A stretch of 64,000 nucleotides of DNA from Charina bottae (taxonomy: Eukaryota; Chordata; Lepidosauria; Squamata; Charinaidae), in assembly GCA_023362775.1 (NCBI GenBank), contig JALMGJ010000004.1, forward strand, positions 52,725,298 through 52,789,297, written 5' to 3'. Positions 11,137 to 23,506 of the stretch are shown here, in pieces (positions within the stretch are counted from its first letter, which is position 1; every line of letters starts with the position of its first letter). The position numbers and the translations under genes were made by a program. The notes beneath the pieces were generated by a model. It was not told where the DNA came from and made no database searches. It saw nothing but the letters and a program-made list of their open reading frames with translations.

Positions 11137-12323
11137 TTTAAAAAAAAATTATTAGGATTTTAAAATACATAGTTAAAAGTTAGAAACGGGAAAAAAATAG
11201 AAATACAAAATAAAGAAAAAGAAAAGAAAAAGTGTAGTAAAGTAAGAGAAAGAAAAAGTTATGAAAAATAGGTAACTTCCAATCTATCTCTGGTCATGTA
11301 GATAAAAGAATCTGCCTTAAATGTTGATTTTTCATACAATAGACAGACATAATTCTTTGTCTAATATACTCTATTATATTTAATCTAATCTTCAAAACCC
11401 CATGTAAGCTTCGCCCCTCCTGCATTTCGCAAATAGTCCATCAATGGTTTCCACTCTTTGAGATATTGACAACTTGAGTTTTTTTTCAATAAACAAGTCA
11501 ATCTATCATTTTCTGCCATGTCCATCAATTTTAACATCCACTCTTGTACTGTTGGTAAAGTCTGAGTTTTCCAAAATTGTACATAAAGTCTTGCTGCTGT
11601 TATCATATATTGTATAATTCTGACAAAATGTTTTTCTATTTGTAAATCCAATATTCCCAACAGAAATAATTCTGGTTTAAACGGAATCTGTATTTGTAGT
11701 ATACTCTGCATCAACCTATGTATTTGGGTCCAAAATTTCTTTGCAATCTTACATGTCCACCACATGTGGTAAAACGACCCCTCTTGTTTATTACATTTCC
11801 GGCAAATGTTAGAAACAGTCCCATATATTTTTGCAAGTTTTTGGGGGGTCATGTACCATCGATACATCATCTTATAGAAATTTTATTTCAAACTATAACA
11901 CAGAGTAACCTTCAATCCTTTAGACCACATATTTTCCCATTGCTGCATATGTATGTTATGACCAATATTTTTTGCCCATTTAATCATACAATCTTTAACT
12001 TGTTCTTCCACCATTTCCCCTCTCAACAATAGTTTATACATTTAGCAATTAATTGTTCGTCTGTTTCACAAAGTTCTATTTCAAATTCCAATTTACTCTG
12101 TTCAAATCCAAAGTCTTTTTTATCTAACTTGAATTTCTCTATACGCTGCATATAGGAAAGCCATTGAAAAGTATATCCTTCCGAGGCAAGTTGTTCTTTT
12201 GATTTAATTTTGTATTCTCCTTGTTCTTTTTCTAACAAGTCCTTATAAGTCAACCATTTGTCTTTATCTCTTGTTTCAGTTCTATAGAATGCTTCTTGTG
12301 TAGAAATCCATAAAGGCATCTTG
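11137..12323 (-). mobile_element. 5'-truncated L1 (LINE-1) insertion
   Basis: A 16-bp TSD, AGATTTGGAACACTTT, lies at 11121-11136 and 12324-12339. On the minus strand the insert contains the C-terminal half of L1 ORF2, a pyrimidine-rich 3' UTR (11140-11384) and a short terminal homopolymer next to the left TSD. This is a classic 5'-truncated target-primed insertion of ~1.19 kb. Confidence 0.8.
11385..12323 (-). pseudogene. L1 ORF2 C-terminal fragment
   Basis: Two minus-strand frames carry the ORF2 C-terminal region. The upstream piece (12023 to ~12323) includes TRDKDKWLTYKDLLEKEQ. The downstream piece (11385-11870) includes RWYMTPQKLAKIY and the Cys/His cluster CRKCNKQEGSFYHMWWTC, typical of L1 ORF2 tails (C-x2-C ... 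H-x3-C). The RT and endonuclease domains are absent because of 5' truncation, and a frame break separates the pieces near 11880-12020. Confidence 0.8.
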
Positions 12324-12339
12324 AGATTTGGAACACTTT

Positions 12340-13029
12340 CTTCATTCTCTATATGCACAACACGTTTCAGTGTTCTCATCATACTAAATGTGCAATATAC
12401 AGCTAATGTGTGTTATTCTGGATATAGGAAGGGACCTGCAGTTCCTTTTCATTTTACCTATTGAATTAAAGGCAATGCTTCATTCTCCTATTAGTTGGCA
12501 AATCTCTTAGTTCCACAGCCTGTGAAAAGTCAGAGCAATATTATTTTCCATGGCTTAATAGAAGACAAGTGCCCTATATTCTGCTCTAGGTAAGTATGAT
12601 TCAGATACCATATTGAAGAAAACAAAACTTGCTTACCTTTTACAATAACTCTTCCAAGTGGTCATTTGTGCATCCATAAAACTCTGACACTTGTGCAAGT
12701 GCTTACTGTGCTGGGTATTCTGGAGCCGAAGATTACCGCATGACTCCTTTGGAACTGAAAGGAAAACATGAATCTCGCCTGGGAGGATGAACATGGGACA
12801 GACCATCTCTAGAAACCTCATCAACTATAGAAGGCACTGACAACCTTCCATGCAGGTTGATGACCTATATACTGTATGGAAATGAGCAGATTACTATTAA
12901 AAGAACTAGTTACAGGAAGTAACCTGTTTTTCCTTTGTGACTTTTTTCATTGTGATGAATGTGTATTTTGTGCATTAAATAAATAAATATTACTGTACTA
13001 ACATCCCTCCCTCAACAGCAACCTTGACA
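12340..13029. other. No recognised feature
   Basis: Non-coding; nothing recognised. Confidence 0.4.
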
Positions 13030-13590
13030 TAGTCATACATATTTATTTATTTATTATTCGGATTTATCACCGCCCATCTCTACCATGGCAGGTGGTTTAC
13101 AATCACATTATAAAAAGTTAAAAACCTATACATCTAAAATATATTATAAAAATAAAAAAAATAAAAATCCAAGAGATGGTATGTTCTTAAAAAGAGGATA
13201 TTGCTAAGCTAACCACCCCCAGGAGTAACTATTATTTCCTTCGTTCCAGGCAAGGCGGCATAATATGGATTAGGTGCAAAAAATAGTATTTGCATCTCAT
13301 ACAGATTTATTTATTTATTTGGCTGCCTATCTCACATGAAGTGATTCTGGACAGTATACAATAAAATCAGCAATTAAAACGTTCTACAAAACTAATTAAA
13401 ACAATAAACATAGATAAAACAACATCATGAGGAGGAAGATATTACATATAATACAGCCAAGCATTACCAGGGGTTCTCCAAGCTTGCTGAAAAAATGTTT
13501 TGAGGGCTTTCCAGGAGGCCATGGGACTAAGCTTACGTCAGGATGGATGATGTTCCAAAGGGCAGGTGCCATGGCAAAAAAGGCTTGTCT
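13030..13590 (-). mobile_element. Two L2-like LINE 3'-end relics
   Basis: At 13030 and again at 13305 a (TTTA)n run is followed by the reverse complement of the squamate L2-like LINE terminus (CACCGCCCATCTC, then GGTTTACAAT or a diverged form). The stretch 13430-13590 holds a GTTCCAAAGGGCAGGTGCCA segment that usually lies upstream of this terminus in the same LINEs. No reading frame survives. Confidence 0.5.
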
Positions 13591-13592
13591 CC

Positions 13593-13830
13593 TAGTGGTT
13601 AAGGCTCCAGGCTAGAAACTAGGAGACCGTGAGTTCTAGTCCCGCCTTAGGCATGAAAGCCGGCTGGGTGACCTTGGGCCAGTCACTCTCTCTCAGCCCA
13701 ACTCACCTCACAGGGTTGCTGTTGTGGGGAAAATAGGAGGAGGAAGGAGTATTAGGTATGTTCCCCGCCTTGAGTTATTTGTAAAAATAATAAAGGCAGG
13801 ATAAAAAATAAAATAGTAAAATAAAATAAG
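13593..13830 (+). mobile_element. tRNA-derived CORE/MIR-like SINE
   Basis: The head contains a pol III-type region with CTAGTGGTTAAGGC (A-box-like) and GTGAGTTCTAGTCCC (B-box-like). The body GGGTGACCTTGGGCCAGTCAC and CTCACCTCACAGGGTTG resembles the MIR/CORE domain. The tail is (AATAAA)-rich. Decayed copies of the same family lie at 23507-23765 and 41925-42085. Confidence 0.75.
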
Positions 13831-13835
13831 TCCTT

Positions 13836-16660
13836 TGCAGATGGGACCCGCAGCATGCCTCTCCTGCCAGACCCAATGGGACAGGTAGATGTAATCAAGA
13901 AAAGACAATCCCTCAGATATGCAAGACACCTGCACATTATGTACAGTTAAATCAAGGCTGATTAAATACTGTTGTTCTCTCTCTACACAAGTTTTTATGT
14001 GATTATTTTGGAAAAGATTAATTCAAAGAACAACTGATAGAGCAAACTGTGCACATGAAGTTCGCTAAATAAAATAAGGAACTGAAACCTAAGCTTTCAT
14101 TTGTCAATGTCTATTAGTAATTCACAACTAAAGTTTGAAGGAGAAATATGGGTACACGACAGTTTGGAATCAAAATTTATCTGTAAAAACAGAAGATCCA
14201 ACCTATTCGGAAACAAAATAATATGGATGGAATTTGTGTACTTGCTTATCTGCTCCAAATATGATCATGGGAATTTGAAGTTTTAGCCTTCTTAAGGTAT
14301 CCAAAAGACCAAAGATGGAGAAAAAGCTTCTCTGGAGAGCTTCTCTGAAACCCTGGAGAATAGGATGTTTAGAGCGATATGGATCTATGGCTGACTCTGT
14401 TGAAGGAAGCATATTATCATCCTGAGTAAAATCTCAGAGTGATGAACAGTTCCTGACAAGTTCATATCTACAAGGCCCATTACCCTTGTTTTATACAGCG
14501 TTAAATTTTAAAGTGACCAAACCCAATCTTATATCCAAACCTAGATAAACAAACCTCATGCTAATATATTCACACAGATTGTCAGCTGCAACAGAAGACA
14601 TTTTTTACAGAACAGGTTTTGTGGAAGACATGACTATGTACTGTTTAATTCATATAATGATTGCACTGATAATGACACAGTATTTTATAGTACAGATTTC
14701 TCTCATTTTATGTAAGTTCACTTTATGTAAATTTGCTATTATATGATTGATCATTTTTTACCAAGAACTCCCCTTATCAGAAAAAAATAGCTATTATGCA
14801 ATTTCTGCCAGCATAATCAATTTGTACCAAAGGAAACATTCCAAGAATTCTTCCTGCCAAAACTGCTTGAATATTTTCCACCCAAACCCTTTCTGCTCTT
14901 ACTGATGCATTTACCATCGTGTTGTGTGGTTGTTCTAGTTGTGCATTCTGTCTCACTTACTTCTATACCTGCAATAGTTGCTCTCACTATTAGGGTCAAA
15001 ATGGCCATGAACATCTTGTCCAATCTCCTTAACCAAAATTAAAAGGAAAAGGACCTTTCTAACACTAGACAAAGTTGGATGTATTATGCCAAAGTTGGTG
15101 AAGGATCATCAGCCCTAGGACGAATGTTTAATCTGGGCAAATCTATTTGAGATACATAACGAAGAATGCTGATAAAATCTGTAGTGCCATGATGCATTCC
15201 ACTTCTTTGTCTGCCATGATAATTTCATACATTACAAATCCAGCTGTAGAAAAGATGGAGAAAATGCTTTCACTGTACCTAGAACATGAAATAAAAAAAA
15301 ATGTTTGAGTAGCACAGTACTTAAGAATAAGGTTCTAAAAATTATGAGCATGTTTGTCAGGTTTCCAGGGAATGTAAACCCAGCATAAAGTGAAGGAAAC
15401 CTGTATTTTAAAATGGTAAATATATAATTAAATCCTAAAATTAAATAACAATACCCATATTCCATATCCCATAGCTACTACCATGCAATTAATTACCGAG
15501 AGCAATCAATTCTTTGAGTTTCCTTATTACTAGGATCAAAGATAATGGGAAATTGCTGGTAAAAGAAGAAAAAAACAAGGCCTTTTTCATGTAAAAGGAG
15601 AAAAGAGTAGTGTTAGAATCAAACCTAACTATAGATTTCAGTACTTTTGTTATTCTATTTCATTCCAAGGGAGAAAATTAAACATATGGTAATTTTTCCA
15701 AATGAAATCAATGAATCTTCTTCTACTGTATAGTTCTATTTTCACAAGTCAAAGCACCAGATTATTGCTAATCCTCATAACCTCTTGTTCTGTTCCCTTC
15801 AAAACTACTCTTCTGTTTCTGTCTAGAGTCAGCAAACATTGGAAACTTCAATTTGCATTAGTATTAGTACTTTCCATTACAGCAAATACATCATTGGATG
15901 CAACTTAATAAGTTGTAAAAATGATTAATTCTGATTGTGTCATTTTGCAGGTTCTCCACACGTCTTTGTGTATAAATGATTCAGAAATGAGAGACCATAA
16001 GCAGATATAGTTGTTGCTCCTTTTGTCAATGTTTAATTTGGCTAATATAGCAGTATTTTGGCACTTGCCTGCAGTCTCCATCAGAATGAATTATTCCCAT
16101 GATGCTGAAAAATTACAAAATGTGGCACAACAGGATTTAGTTTTCCAATATTTGAGCATCCTGTTTTCATTTTGCAGAGAGGAACCTTCCAAGTATCTGC
16201 AGAGAAAAAGAGACGTTGGCAGCTTATAATGCCAAAAGGACTGAACATAAATGAAATGACATGCAATTAAACACATTCTCCTTTCATGTTGCATTCCATA
16301 TTTTATTTATGAGTAAACTAGCAAAACTTTTTACTTGAGTTACATTTAAAATCTCTTGCAATGTAGCAGAGAAGAACAATTCATTTTGGACCCAAGATTT
16401 GTATGGATAGTTTCAATATGAGGCAAGAAAAGCAACAAATTACAAGCAGAAGCGATGGGGATCCAGCCTCCAGTTTTTAATCTTTTTTTTTATGCAACAA
16501 GACTATGAGCTATGACTAAAACATGCCATTTTAAGAGTGAACGCTGGAAAATTTCATTAGGGAACCCCCAAAATTCAAGTAATGGTAAGAATGTTTAGCC
16601 TAACTTTTCTTGGAAATCAATACATACACATATATGGATATGCACACATATCCTGATATA
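13836..16660. other. No recognised feature
   Basis: About 2.8 kb of AT-rich non-coding DNA with no repeat family, RNA gene or coding signal I can recognise. Confidence 0.4.
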
Positions 16661-16668
16661 CCGTAATA

Positions 16669-16979
16669 CAGGGTTTCTCAACCAGGGTTCCATGGAACCC
16701 TAGGGTTCCGTGAGAGGTCAGTAGGGGTTCCCTGGGAGATCACGATTTATTTAAAAAAAATTATTTCAAATTCGGGCAACTTCGCATTAAAGAGGTAAGT
16801 TTCACTCTTTATTTTTAGTTTAAGAACACTATTAATGCACATATATAGGCCTACACATGAAACGAATATAATAATTTTGTAACCTCTGGCCTATTTTTGA
16901 GCCTGAACGTGCAGGGGTTCCCTGAGGCCAGAAAAATATTTCAACAGTTCCTCCAGGGTCAAAAGGTTGAGAAAGGCTG
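16669..16979. mobile_element. hAT non-autonomous element
   Basis: Termini CAGGGTTTCTCAACC and GGTTGAGAAAGGCTG form imperfect TIRs of the Charlie/hAT style (consensus CAG...CTG). The flanking 8-mers CCGTAATA and CTGTATAG are only partly alike, so the TSD has decayed. 311 bp, AT-rich interior, no transposase. A truncated copy lies at 773-893. Confidence 0.7.
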
Positions 16980-16987
16980 CTGTATAG

Positions 16988-18643
16988 AGAAAAGCAACTA
17001 AGGGCAAGGCTTCTCCATGGTTAAGTTCTGTTGTTAACCTGCCTTGTGAAATACCAGCGTAATTTCATGCTTTCAAAAAGCGACATGCAATTACTCACCT
17101 ACCGTTTTAACTAGTGATTTCTTGAAGTTAGTGAAAGTCAACTACAAGAGCAGCTTGCTAATATATTTCTAATATATTTCCAGCATCAGAAGTTAATGCT
17201 TCAAAGGAATTTGTTGGAGGCTGACGTTTTCAGCAACTCAGGCAAGATGAAGTGGAAATGACCCAGTTTTCAGTGGCCTAAAATAACTTTAAATCATCCT
17301 GTACACAGTAAACAAAACTATAACTAAAATAACTTCAAATCATCCCATATAAACAAAATGGAAACATTTTCTAAGTTCCTATTCACCATAGCCTATCTGC
17401 TTCTTCAGCTACAATGCAGGGAGAAACACATTTAAAGTTCTAAATGCAATACAGGTTGCATTAATTAAGAAACATACCAGAGCAAAACAAGATTTCAAGA
17501 TCTTTTTTAACACTGCCAAGAAAGGGGACTAAAGATCTTTTCCTCTCTAAGAACTGCTGCATGCATCCAGAGTTTTAAGGAGATGGCTTTTGAATGCAAG
17601 TAACACCACCAGTCTAGGGTCCCTTCTGCCCTAGTTTCTAGCCAAGGTTTCCCATGCTGAGTTAGCTTGCTGAGGTTCCCAAGATCTACCTAAACATGTT
17701 TCTTTATTTTAAAAAAGCAAGCCTTTAGCCCTTATATAATCAGAAATATGAAGCAAACACTCTAAACAGTAATTTCAGAAGAAATAAGCTCACACCCACT
17801 TTCCATTGCACTGAACTAATCACAGAGGACCCAGCTATGATTGACATATGGAGAAACAAATGACAGCCATAGAGTTTGAAGAAAAAGGCATGACAGTTGT
17901 TTTTTAAATGAAAGGAAGGCACTTCAGATTTTTATCGCACAGCCATTTTTTCCCCACAAAAATAAATGGTGAAATCCAAATCTCATAGATGTGGCAGTAT
18001 AACATTTTAACCCAGAAATAAGACAGCACAGTCTTCTAAATCTAGAGGTTTAAAAACATATACATATTTTTAAATGCTAAACAAGGGCACCATCTGTAGA
18101 GGGCTATAATATTACTATGCTCATGGAGCTGGGTGACTGTGTGAGTTAAGGTGGCAATAATGTAGGTTATAACATTCTGTCAAGGTTCAGTGTTATTAAC
18201 CAGCCACTGGTATCGAGTTTACTTCCTAGAAATTAAATACTGTAGATTGCAAAAATTGTTGGAGAAGTAATTATTAAAAAAAGTTGCTAGAGAGGAAATA
18301 ATTACGCTCCCATCCTACTTACACGCTACAACTGCTGTTGTGGTTGGTTTTGCACAGTCAGTGCTATTATTTCCCTACAAACTTATAAAGATACATATTT
18401 TTAATCTCAGGGTTATTAAAGTGTGTTGCAGAAAGCTTCAGGAAGAGCTATTCCTGCCATTTGATCATTTGCAATGATTGCTTTGCATGAATAGCCAAAT
18501 GTATTGTGTATAACATACATTTCCAATTATAAGAAAGGTGAGTTGGTCTTTGATTTGCAGATGTAATACTTTTCTCAGTACTCAAAGTTTCAAAAATCTG
18601 TTCTTCAGCTCTGGCAAACATGCAAGCCAGATGTTCTGTCCAG
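16988..18643. other. No recognised feature
   Basis: Non-coding; no recognised repeat. Confidence 0.4.
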
Positions 18644-18652
18644 ACCATGGTT

Positions 18653-18785
18653 TGTTGTTGTTCAGTCGTTTAGTCGTGTCCGACTCTTCGTGACCTCATG
18701 GACCATAGCACGCCAGGCCTTCCTGTCCTCCACTGTCTCCTGGAGTTTACTCAAATTCATGTTCATTACATCGGTGTTGCTATAA
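18653..18785 (-). mobile_element. BovB (RTE) LINE 3' end, 133 bp
   Basis: A 9-bp TSD, ACCATGGTT, lies at 18644-18652 and 18786-18794. The minus strand carries the last codons of BovB RT (the TRLND-type end), GAGTCGGACACGACTAAACG, and a CAA-rich tail. Strongly 5'-truncated. Same family as 23950-24375 and 55974-56208. Confidence 0.8.
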
Positions 18786-19188
18786 ACCATGGTTACCACA
18801 GCCCCAATGGGTGGATTCCTCTGCTACTTACCCCTCCACCCATCTGTGCAAGGGAAAGCACATGACAGTCACTTTCCTTGGGTAGGTCTTTGAGGATATG
18901 TGGTTTCCATTCATAGGCCTTCTTAATACTGGCACGCCCCTCCCCCCACCTTCTGTGGACTGCCCCTTGTATCCGACACCTTCCCATCACTAGTGGAAAG
19001 GGGGAAACCACACTGCAGTTCTTCTCCTCACTTTGGGCTAGAAGAGGAAATTGGTACAACTCTTGTCAATTTCACCTGGTTAAATAAAGGAGAGTCATTC
19101 CTAAGCTATTTTTTGCCTCAGGCCATTAAGTCAGTTCCTTTAAGTCAAATTCAGCTCAGATGTGAGTGGAAGGAGCATCCCTATACAA

Positions 19189-19298
19189 CAGTGTTTCTCA
19201 ACCTTGGCAACTTTAAGATGTGTGGACTTCATGCTGGCTGGGGAATTCTGGGAGTTGAAGTCCACACATCTTAAAGTTGCCAAGGTTGAGAAACACTG
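19189..19298. mobile_element. hAT fold-back MITE, 110 bp
   Basis: Nearly perfect palindrome. Both ends read CAGTGTTTCTCAACCTTGGC inward and the arms meet around the GGGGAATTCTGGGAGTT centre. The flanking 8-mers CTATACAA (19181) and CTATAGAC (19299) are a decayed hAT TSD. Half-copies of the same family lie at 21326 and 48550. Confidence 0.8.
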
Positions 19299-19567
19299 CT
19301 ATAGACGATTGCTGTCACCCACCTGGCTGAATGTAGTGGTCAGGATCAAGTGCATTTGCACATTCTCACTTCAGTTAGAACATATTGAGTAGCCTTTGCA
19401 CCCTAAACCCTGGAGAAAAACACAGTGTGAGAGTTGCAAACTTTGGAAACATAAACTACACTAGCCCTGCTGGGCAAGGCCCCCAGTATATACACATTTA
19501 CAGTTATTTGGCTGGGATAATACTGACTGGAGCAGCTAAATCAATTTGGTATCATTTAATATGATAG

Positions 19568-19827
19568 TGTCAGCCCAACAAGGTAGACAGGCTAAGAAAC
19601 CAATGCCGTATAGTTCAGGACTACTTTTATTGGAACAGCTGTAGTAACAGAATCTTGTAAGTCTCCCCCCTCCCCCTCTTTATCTTCATGTGAACTAGAG
19701 AGGGGCTTGTCTGAGATGTTTTCTCAAGTTATTTTCTTGGGCCAAGCTTAAGCCCCACTTATCTGACCATTGCCTTGGTAGCAGCTCTTCCTCCTGTCCT
19801 TCAAGGCCATTCCTTATTCTCTGTACA
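19568..19827 (-). repeat. Solo LTR, gypsy-like
   Basis: Begins TGTCAG and ends TGTACA on the plus strand (inverted TG...CA), with a 5-bp TSD GATAG at 19563-19567 and 19828-19832. On the minus strand an AATAAAA poly(A) signal lies ~75 bp before the 3' end. No internal sequence adjoins it. A deleted copy of the same LTR is at 38126-38247. It is unrelated in sequence to the LTRs at 56977/63369. Confidence 0.7.
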
Positions 19828-19832
19828 GATAG

Positions 19833-20240
19833 TGTCTCCAGGCCCCCTTTAAGTATGGTAAATCAAACTTGAGCAGTGCAGGCAAGGAGGCTTCTACACT
19901 GCAGGGTGGCTGGTACCGCAACAGCAATCCTAACTGATCTCTAAAACCCAACCTCACAATTAGGGTTTCACATTGGCTATCTGCGGAGCAACACCCAGAG
20001 TCACCTGAAAAAACATAGCAGCCCTCCTCACCCTGGCCCTGAGGTTGTGGCTGGTGCCAAGCCCAAAATCCATCTGGGCATATTTCAGAGGGAAACAACC
20101 CCCCATTGCCAAGCCAGGTCTCAGTTATACACGCCACGTTGGCCCTCTCATCCAGGATTAAATCTCAGATTAGATTAGTTTTATTGGAGACCAACCTAGC
20201 ATTCAAAAGCACCAGCTGGAGCTCAGAGCCACCTAAGGAT
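19833..20240 (-). pseudogene. CR1/L2-like LINE endonuclease fragment
   Basis: The minus strand encodes the N-terminal AP-endonuclease region of a CR1/L2-like LINE: an NARLVSNKTNLI-like start (~20210), then ACITETWLG (~20135; the ITETWL motif holds the catalytic Glu) and GLLLRYQPP (~19910). Downstream endonuclease motifs and the RT are missing. The solo LTR at 19568 lies immediately 3' of it. Confidence 0.65.
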
Positions 20241-20575
20241 CAATAACTGGGGATGAACGCAGGAGACCAAACTGTGGAATTGCTACATGGCTTTGGGTCC
20301 ACAATTCCTGTGAATTTAAAGGAAGTCTGCCCCTTTCTATGGCCTCCATCCACCCACTTTCCCTAGGTCTTGACCACTTTCCTCAGATAGCTTGTATAAA
20401 CCCCATTTTCACCCTTGTTCACTCCACCTTTGTGTTTTGCCAGCCATTGCTCAAGCATTTTCACAAGTCATTGCAACTTCATTAAATTTTCTGTTGATTA
20501 TAACTACAGTAGCATTCCACTAGTGCTCGTGCAATAGAGGAACAGTCACCTCTTACATTACATACATACATTCAT

Positions 20576-20730
20576 CAGGGGCATCTATAGGGGTCAAAAA
20601 AAGTCTGAATGATAGCCAAGACCATATGATTGAAGCCCCACCCCTTTTTATGCAAAAGAGATGGGGCTTTGATCATGCAGTCAAGCTGCCATCTTAACTT
20701 TTTTTTTACCTCTTCCTACAGATGCCCCTG
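20576..20730. mobile_element. MITE with CAGGGGCATCT termini, 155 bp
   Basis: The left end CAGGGGCATCTATAGG and the reverse complement of the right end CAGGGGCATCTGTAGG match at 15 of 16 positions. The interior is also partly palindromic (GCCCCA.../...TGGGGC). hAT-like CAG termini, but I see no clear flanking duplication. Confidence 0.6.
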
Positions 20731-21320
20731 CACACAGTCCAGTGAATATAAACCCACGATGGAGAGGTTAAATATTCCTAATAGTCAGGCTTATTAATGC
20801 TCCATTTAAAATTATTCTTTCCCTCTTCACCGCTTCCTCTCTTCCATCTCCCAAAACAAGTTTTCTCACAAAACTTTCCCCAAAGTATAGGTCTGAGAAT
20901 ACAATATATTTTACTTTTGTTCTAGAATTTATACATTTCATGAGGTTACTATGAGGTGTTCTAAATACTTGTAGTTAACCTTTACCAGAAGTGTTCATTG
21001 TTTGCCACAGATTCCAGGAGCTTTATAGAAATTAAAGTAACTCGGATTAAATCTGTTTGTTCATGATTCTCTGAAAAACTACCTTTTTTTCCTATAAGCA
21101 ACATCACTGAGAAAATTCCACTCTATTTTTCTTCTTTATATATGACTTAAACTGATTCTATAACCTAATTACTGTGGAATTACCACGTGTCCTTATATTT
21201 TATTCATTAAATGTCTTTCAAATGTTCTAAGATGCATTTGAAATATGAACGGTAACTGTAATTTTTGCCTTATAATTTCATGCAGTGCCATGCAACAGCT
21301 ACACTAATATTCTAAGGATC
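20731..21320. other. No recognised feature
   Basis: Non-coding; nothing recognised. Confidence 0.4.
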
Positions 21321-21325
21321 TAATG

Positions 21326-21465
21326 CAGTGTTTTTCAAGCTTGTCAACTTTAAGATGTGTGGATTTCAGCTCCCAGAATTTCCCAGCCAGCATGGCTAGG
21401 GAATTCTGGGAGTTGTGGTCCATACATCTTAAAGCATGCTGGCTGGGAAATTCTGGAAGTTGAAG
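21326..21465. mobile_element. Rearranged hAT fold-back MITE
   Basis: Starts CAGTGTTTTTCAAGC and contains three alternating copies of the arm element CCCAGAATTTCCCAGCCAGC or its reverse complement. It is related to the MITE at 19189 but has an extra partial arm and no clean right terminus. Confidence 0.6.
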
Positions 21466-21999
21466 AGATATCTTCTCCTCCCACCATATATCTCTTTAGC
21501 AAATTTCTAAGGGTGTGCCCTTAGAAATAAAGGTACACACTCACTCTAAGATTTTAAAACCCTCTTACACAGCCAGAGCAGTTCTGATTCACTATGTAAG
21601 CATTTGGCTGAGTGGTATACTTGCATATAAAGGCTATATACTGCTATACTACAAAGGAAAGGACTGTAGAAACAGTGTTATATAATATAGCTGTAGCACA
21701 AATGTACAACACTTTTTCTTAATCATTGCTAAAGCATTATGTAAATGGACAGAAGTATGGTTCTTTTTTTCAGCATGCATGGATTCACTCCCTGATACAC
21801 AAGGGACAGGCAGGCAGTACCCTTGTTCTATAATTTGCATTCCACTTTTTCTATACTTTGCAGAACATGCCATTTTTAAAAAAAATTATTTTGCAACTCT
21901 AGTTTCCAAGCAGATCACACAACCAGGGAAAGACATAGTACTATTTCCAGAGCAGAAGGAAGGAAAAGGTGACGGTAGGAAGATGATCAAACAGCCAAA

Positions 22000-22131
22000 C
22001 AGACTTGGGCACAGAGAGAATCTTCTAGCTGCGCTCCTGTCCTCTGAAGATGCCAGCCACAGCTACTGGCGAAATGTTAGGAACCAAAACTGCCAGAACA
22101 CGGCCACACAGCCCAGAAAACGCACACCAAC
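22000..22131 (+). mobile_element. Penelope-like mini-insert (family C), 132 bp
   Basis: An exact 12-bp TSD, CAAACAGCCAAA, lies at 21988-21999 and 22132-22143. The insert holds only the tail: a hammerhead-like motif, then CTGCCAGAACACGGCC and ACACAGCCCAGAAAACGC. It ends at the same inner terminus (CACCAACC) that starts the minus insert at 5314. No coding sequence. Confidence 0.75.
22039..22083 (+). ncRNA. Hammerhead-ribozyme-like motif, family C
   Basis: Core CTGAAGA at 22044-22050, helix II hairpin GCCAG/CTGGC at 22052-22070, GAAA at 22071-22074, then TGTT. Flanks GTCCT (22039-22043) and AGGAA (22079-22083) pair at 4 of 5 positions as helix I. ATGT in place of the usual ACGT suggests a C-to-T decay of the helix III palindrome. 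Its primary sequence differs from families A and B while the fold is kept. Confidence 0.55.
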
Positions 22132-22261
22132 CAAACAGCCAAAAGCTTTCTCCTGGGAGGCAATATGAGGTTGCACGGCTATCTTGGCTCCCTCTGTAAG
22201 CCACTAAGTATCTTCAATTACTTGAAGAACTTATGTACATTCATTTACATACCATGTAAAA

Positions 22262-22460
22262 AAAATAACCAAAAGTCAAGGAAGGAAACAAGCAGGTCAG
22301 AGCACATCCTCCCTAGCAGCCAACACCCAGATAAGCAGGAAACAGCACCAGATAAACAATCAGGGAAGAAATAATATCCTAATCAAGGAACTATCAATGA
22401 AATGCCATAACCCAACCAAGACTGGAAGGACAAACTACTATATATAAACAACCATCAAAC
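22262..22460 (+). pseudogene. Penelope-like ORF C-terminus and tail relic
   Basis: Encodes SRSEHILPSSQHPDKQETAP, a diverged match to the RRPEHLLASNQHPDMQRLTP end of the PLE at 6438. It is followed by a TAATCAAGGAACTATCAA block and TATATAAACAACCATCAAA, as in the PLE tail. It lacks the hammerhead part and merges into CR1-like sequence at ~22470. Confidence 0.55.
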
Positions 22461-22471
22461 TTTACTCTTTA

Positions 22472-22580
22472 AATATAAGGAAGAACTTCCTAGTGGTAGG
22501 AAGGTGTTCAAACTGAAGCTGAATAGCCATATCTAAGAATGCTCTAATTTACGTAGATTCCTGTTCAGTAATGCTATGCA
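22472..22580 (+). mobile_element. CR1-like LINE 3'-end relic
   Basis: The run AAGGAAGAACTTCCTAGTGG followed by a GAAGCTGAATAGCCAT-type stretch and AGAATGCTCTAATTTA matches the C-terminal coding / 3' UTR pattern of CR1-like LINEs (KEELPSG ... KLNSHI). Heavily decayed. Confidence 0.5.
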
Positions 22581-23500
22581 AAGCAGCCTTTTTGCTTTCT
22601 TATGAATTCTTATTTTCCATGGACTGGGATAAGATTTATTTATTTGTGAGACAATGCCTCCTTCTTGTTACCTGTAAAGAAACTAGGCAAATGTTTTTAA
22701 AAGACAGTTCTGGGGAGTGATATATTTTGTTCCCAAAGGCATGTTGTTTGGTTATTCAGTTTAGCCAGGTGTCCTTTATATATTGCACAGTAAAATATTT
22801 AATATTTAAAATTCAAAGAAATAACATGAGAAGTGATATACCAATGGAGTATGATAAAACTGTGGACATAGTTTCCTGAATCCATTCACTTGAACAACAC
22901 TTAACTATGTGCATGATGCTACTAAAGTAGTGTTCTTTGTTAAGGTTCATGAACAGCCAAATTTGAATTCGCTACCTTCATTGGCCTCACTCTTCCATAA
23001 TGATAATCCCCATCATATTAAAAGGCAACTAATACTTCTATTTCTAGTTTTCTTTCTCTCTTGCTTCTATATAATTATTCCAACAGCTTTTGTTTTGATT
23101 TTTTCCACTTAACTGCATTGGGTGCAATTATTGGGTGCAAAAATGGAATCAGGTAACTTAATACATGATTTTCATAAATGGGACTTGAGAAAAATCTGAA
23201 GTAGTTATGGACAAACTGGAGACATAATTTAGGGATCCTGAAGCAGTTGATCCTGAGGCAGTTGAAAGAGGCAGTTGAAAGGAGCTAAGATGATGGCGAT
23301 GGAGGGAGAGAGAAATATATCTTTGGAAAAAGCAGAAAAGCACTTGTGGTACCATGATGAATTAGCTCTGTGGAGGATGGAAAGAAAGCCAAGGACTTAT
23401 GAAGCTGTGGAGAAAACTGAATTATTGGAGAAACCGTAATTCGTTTGATGTCATATAACAGACTATCTTCCAAGAAAAGGAGCGAGAAATGACCAGACTT
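22581..23500. other. No recognised feature
   Basis: Non-coding; nothing recognised. Confidence 0.4.
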
Positions 23501-23506
23501 TGGTAA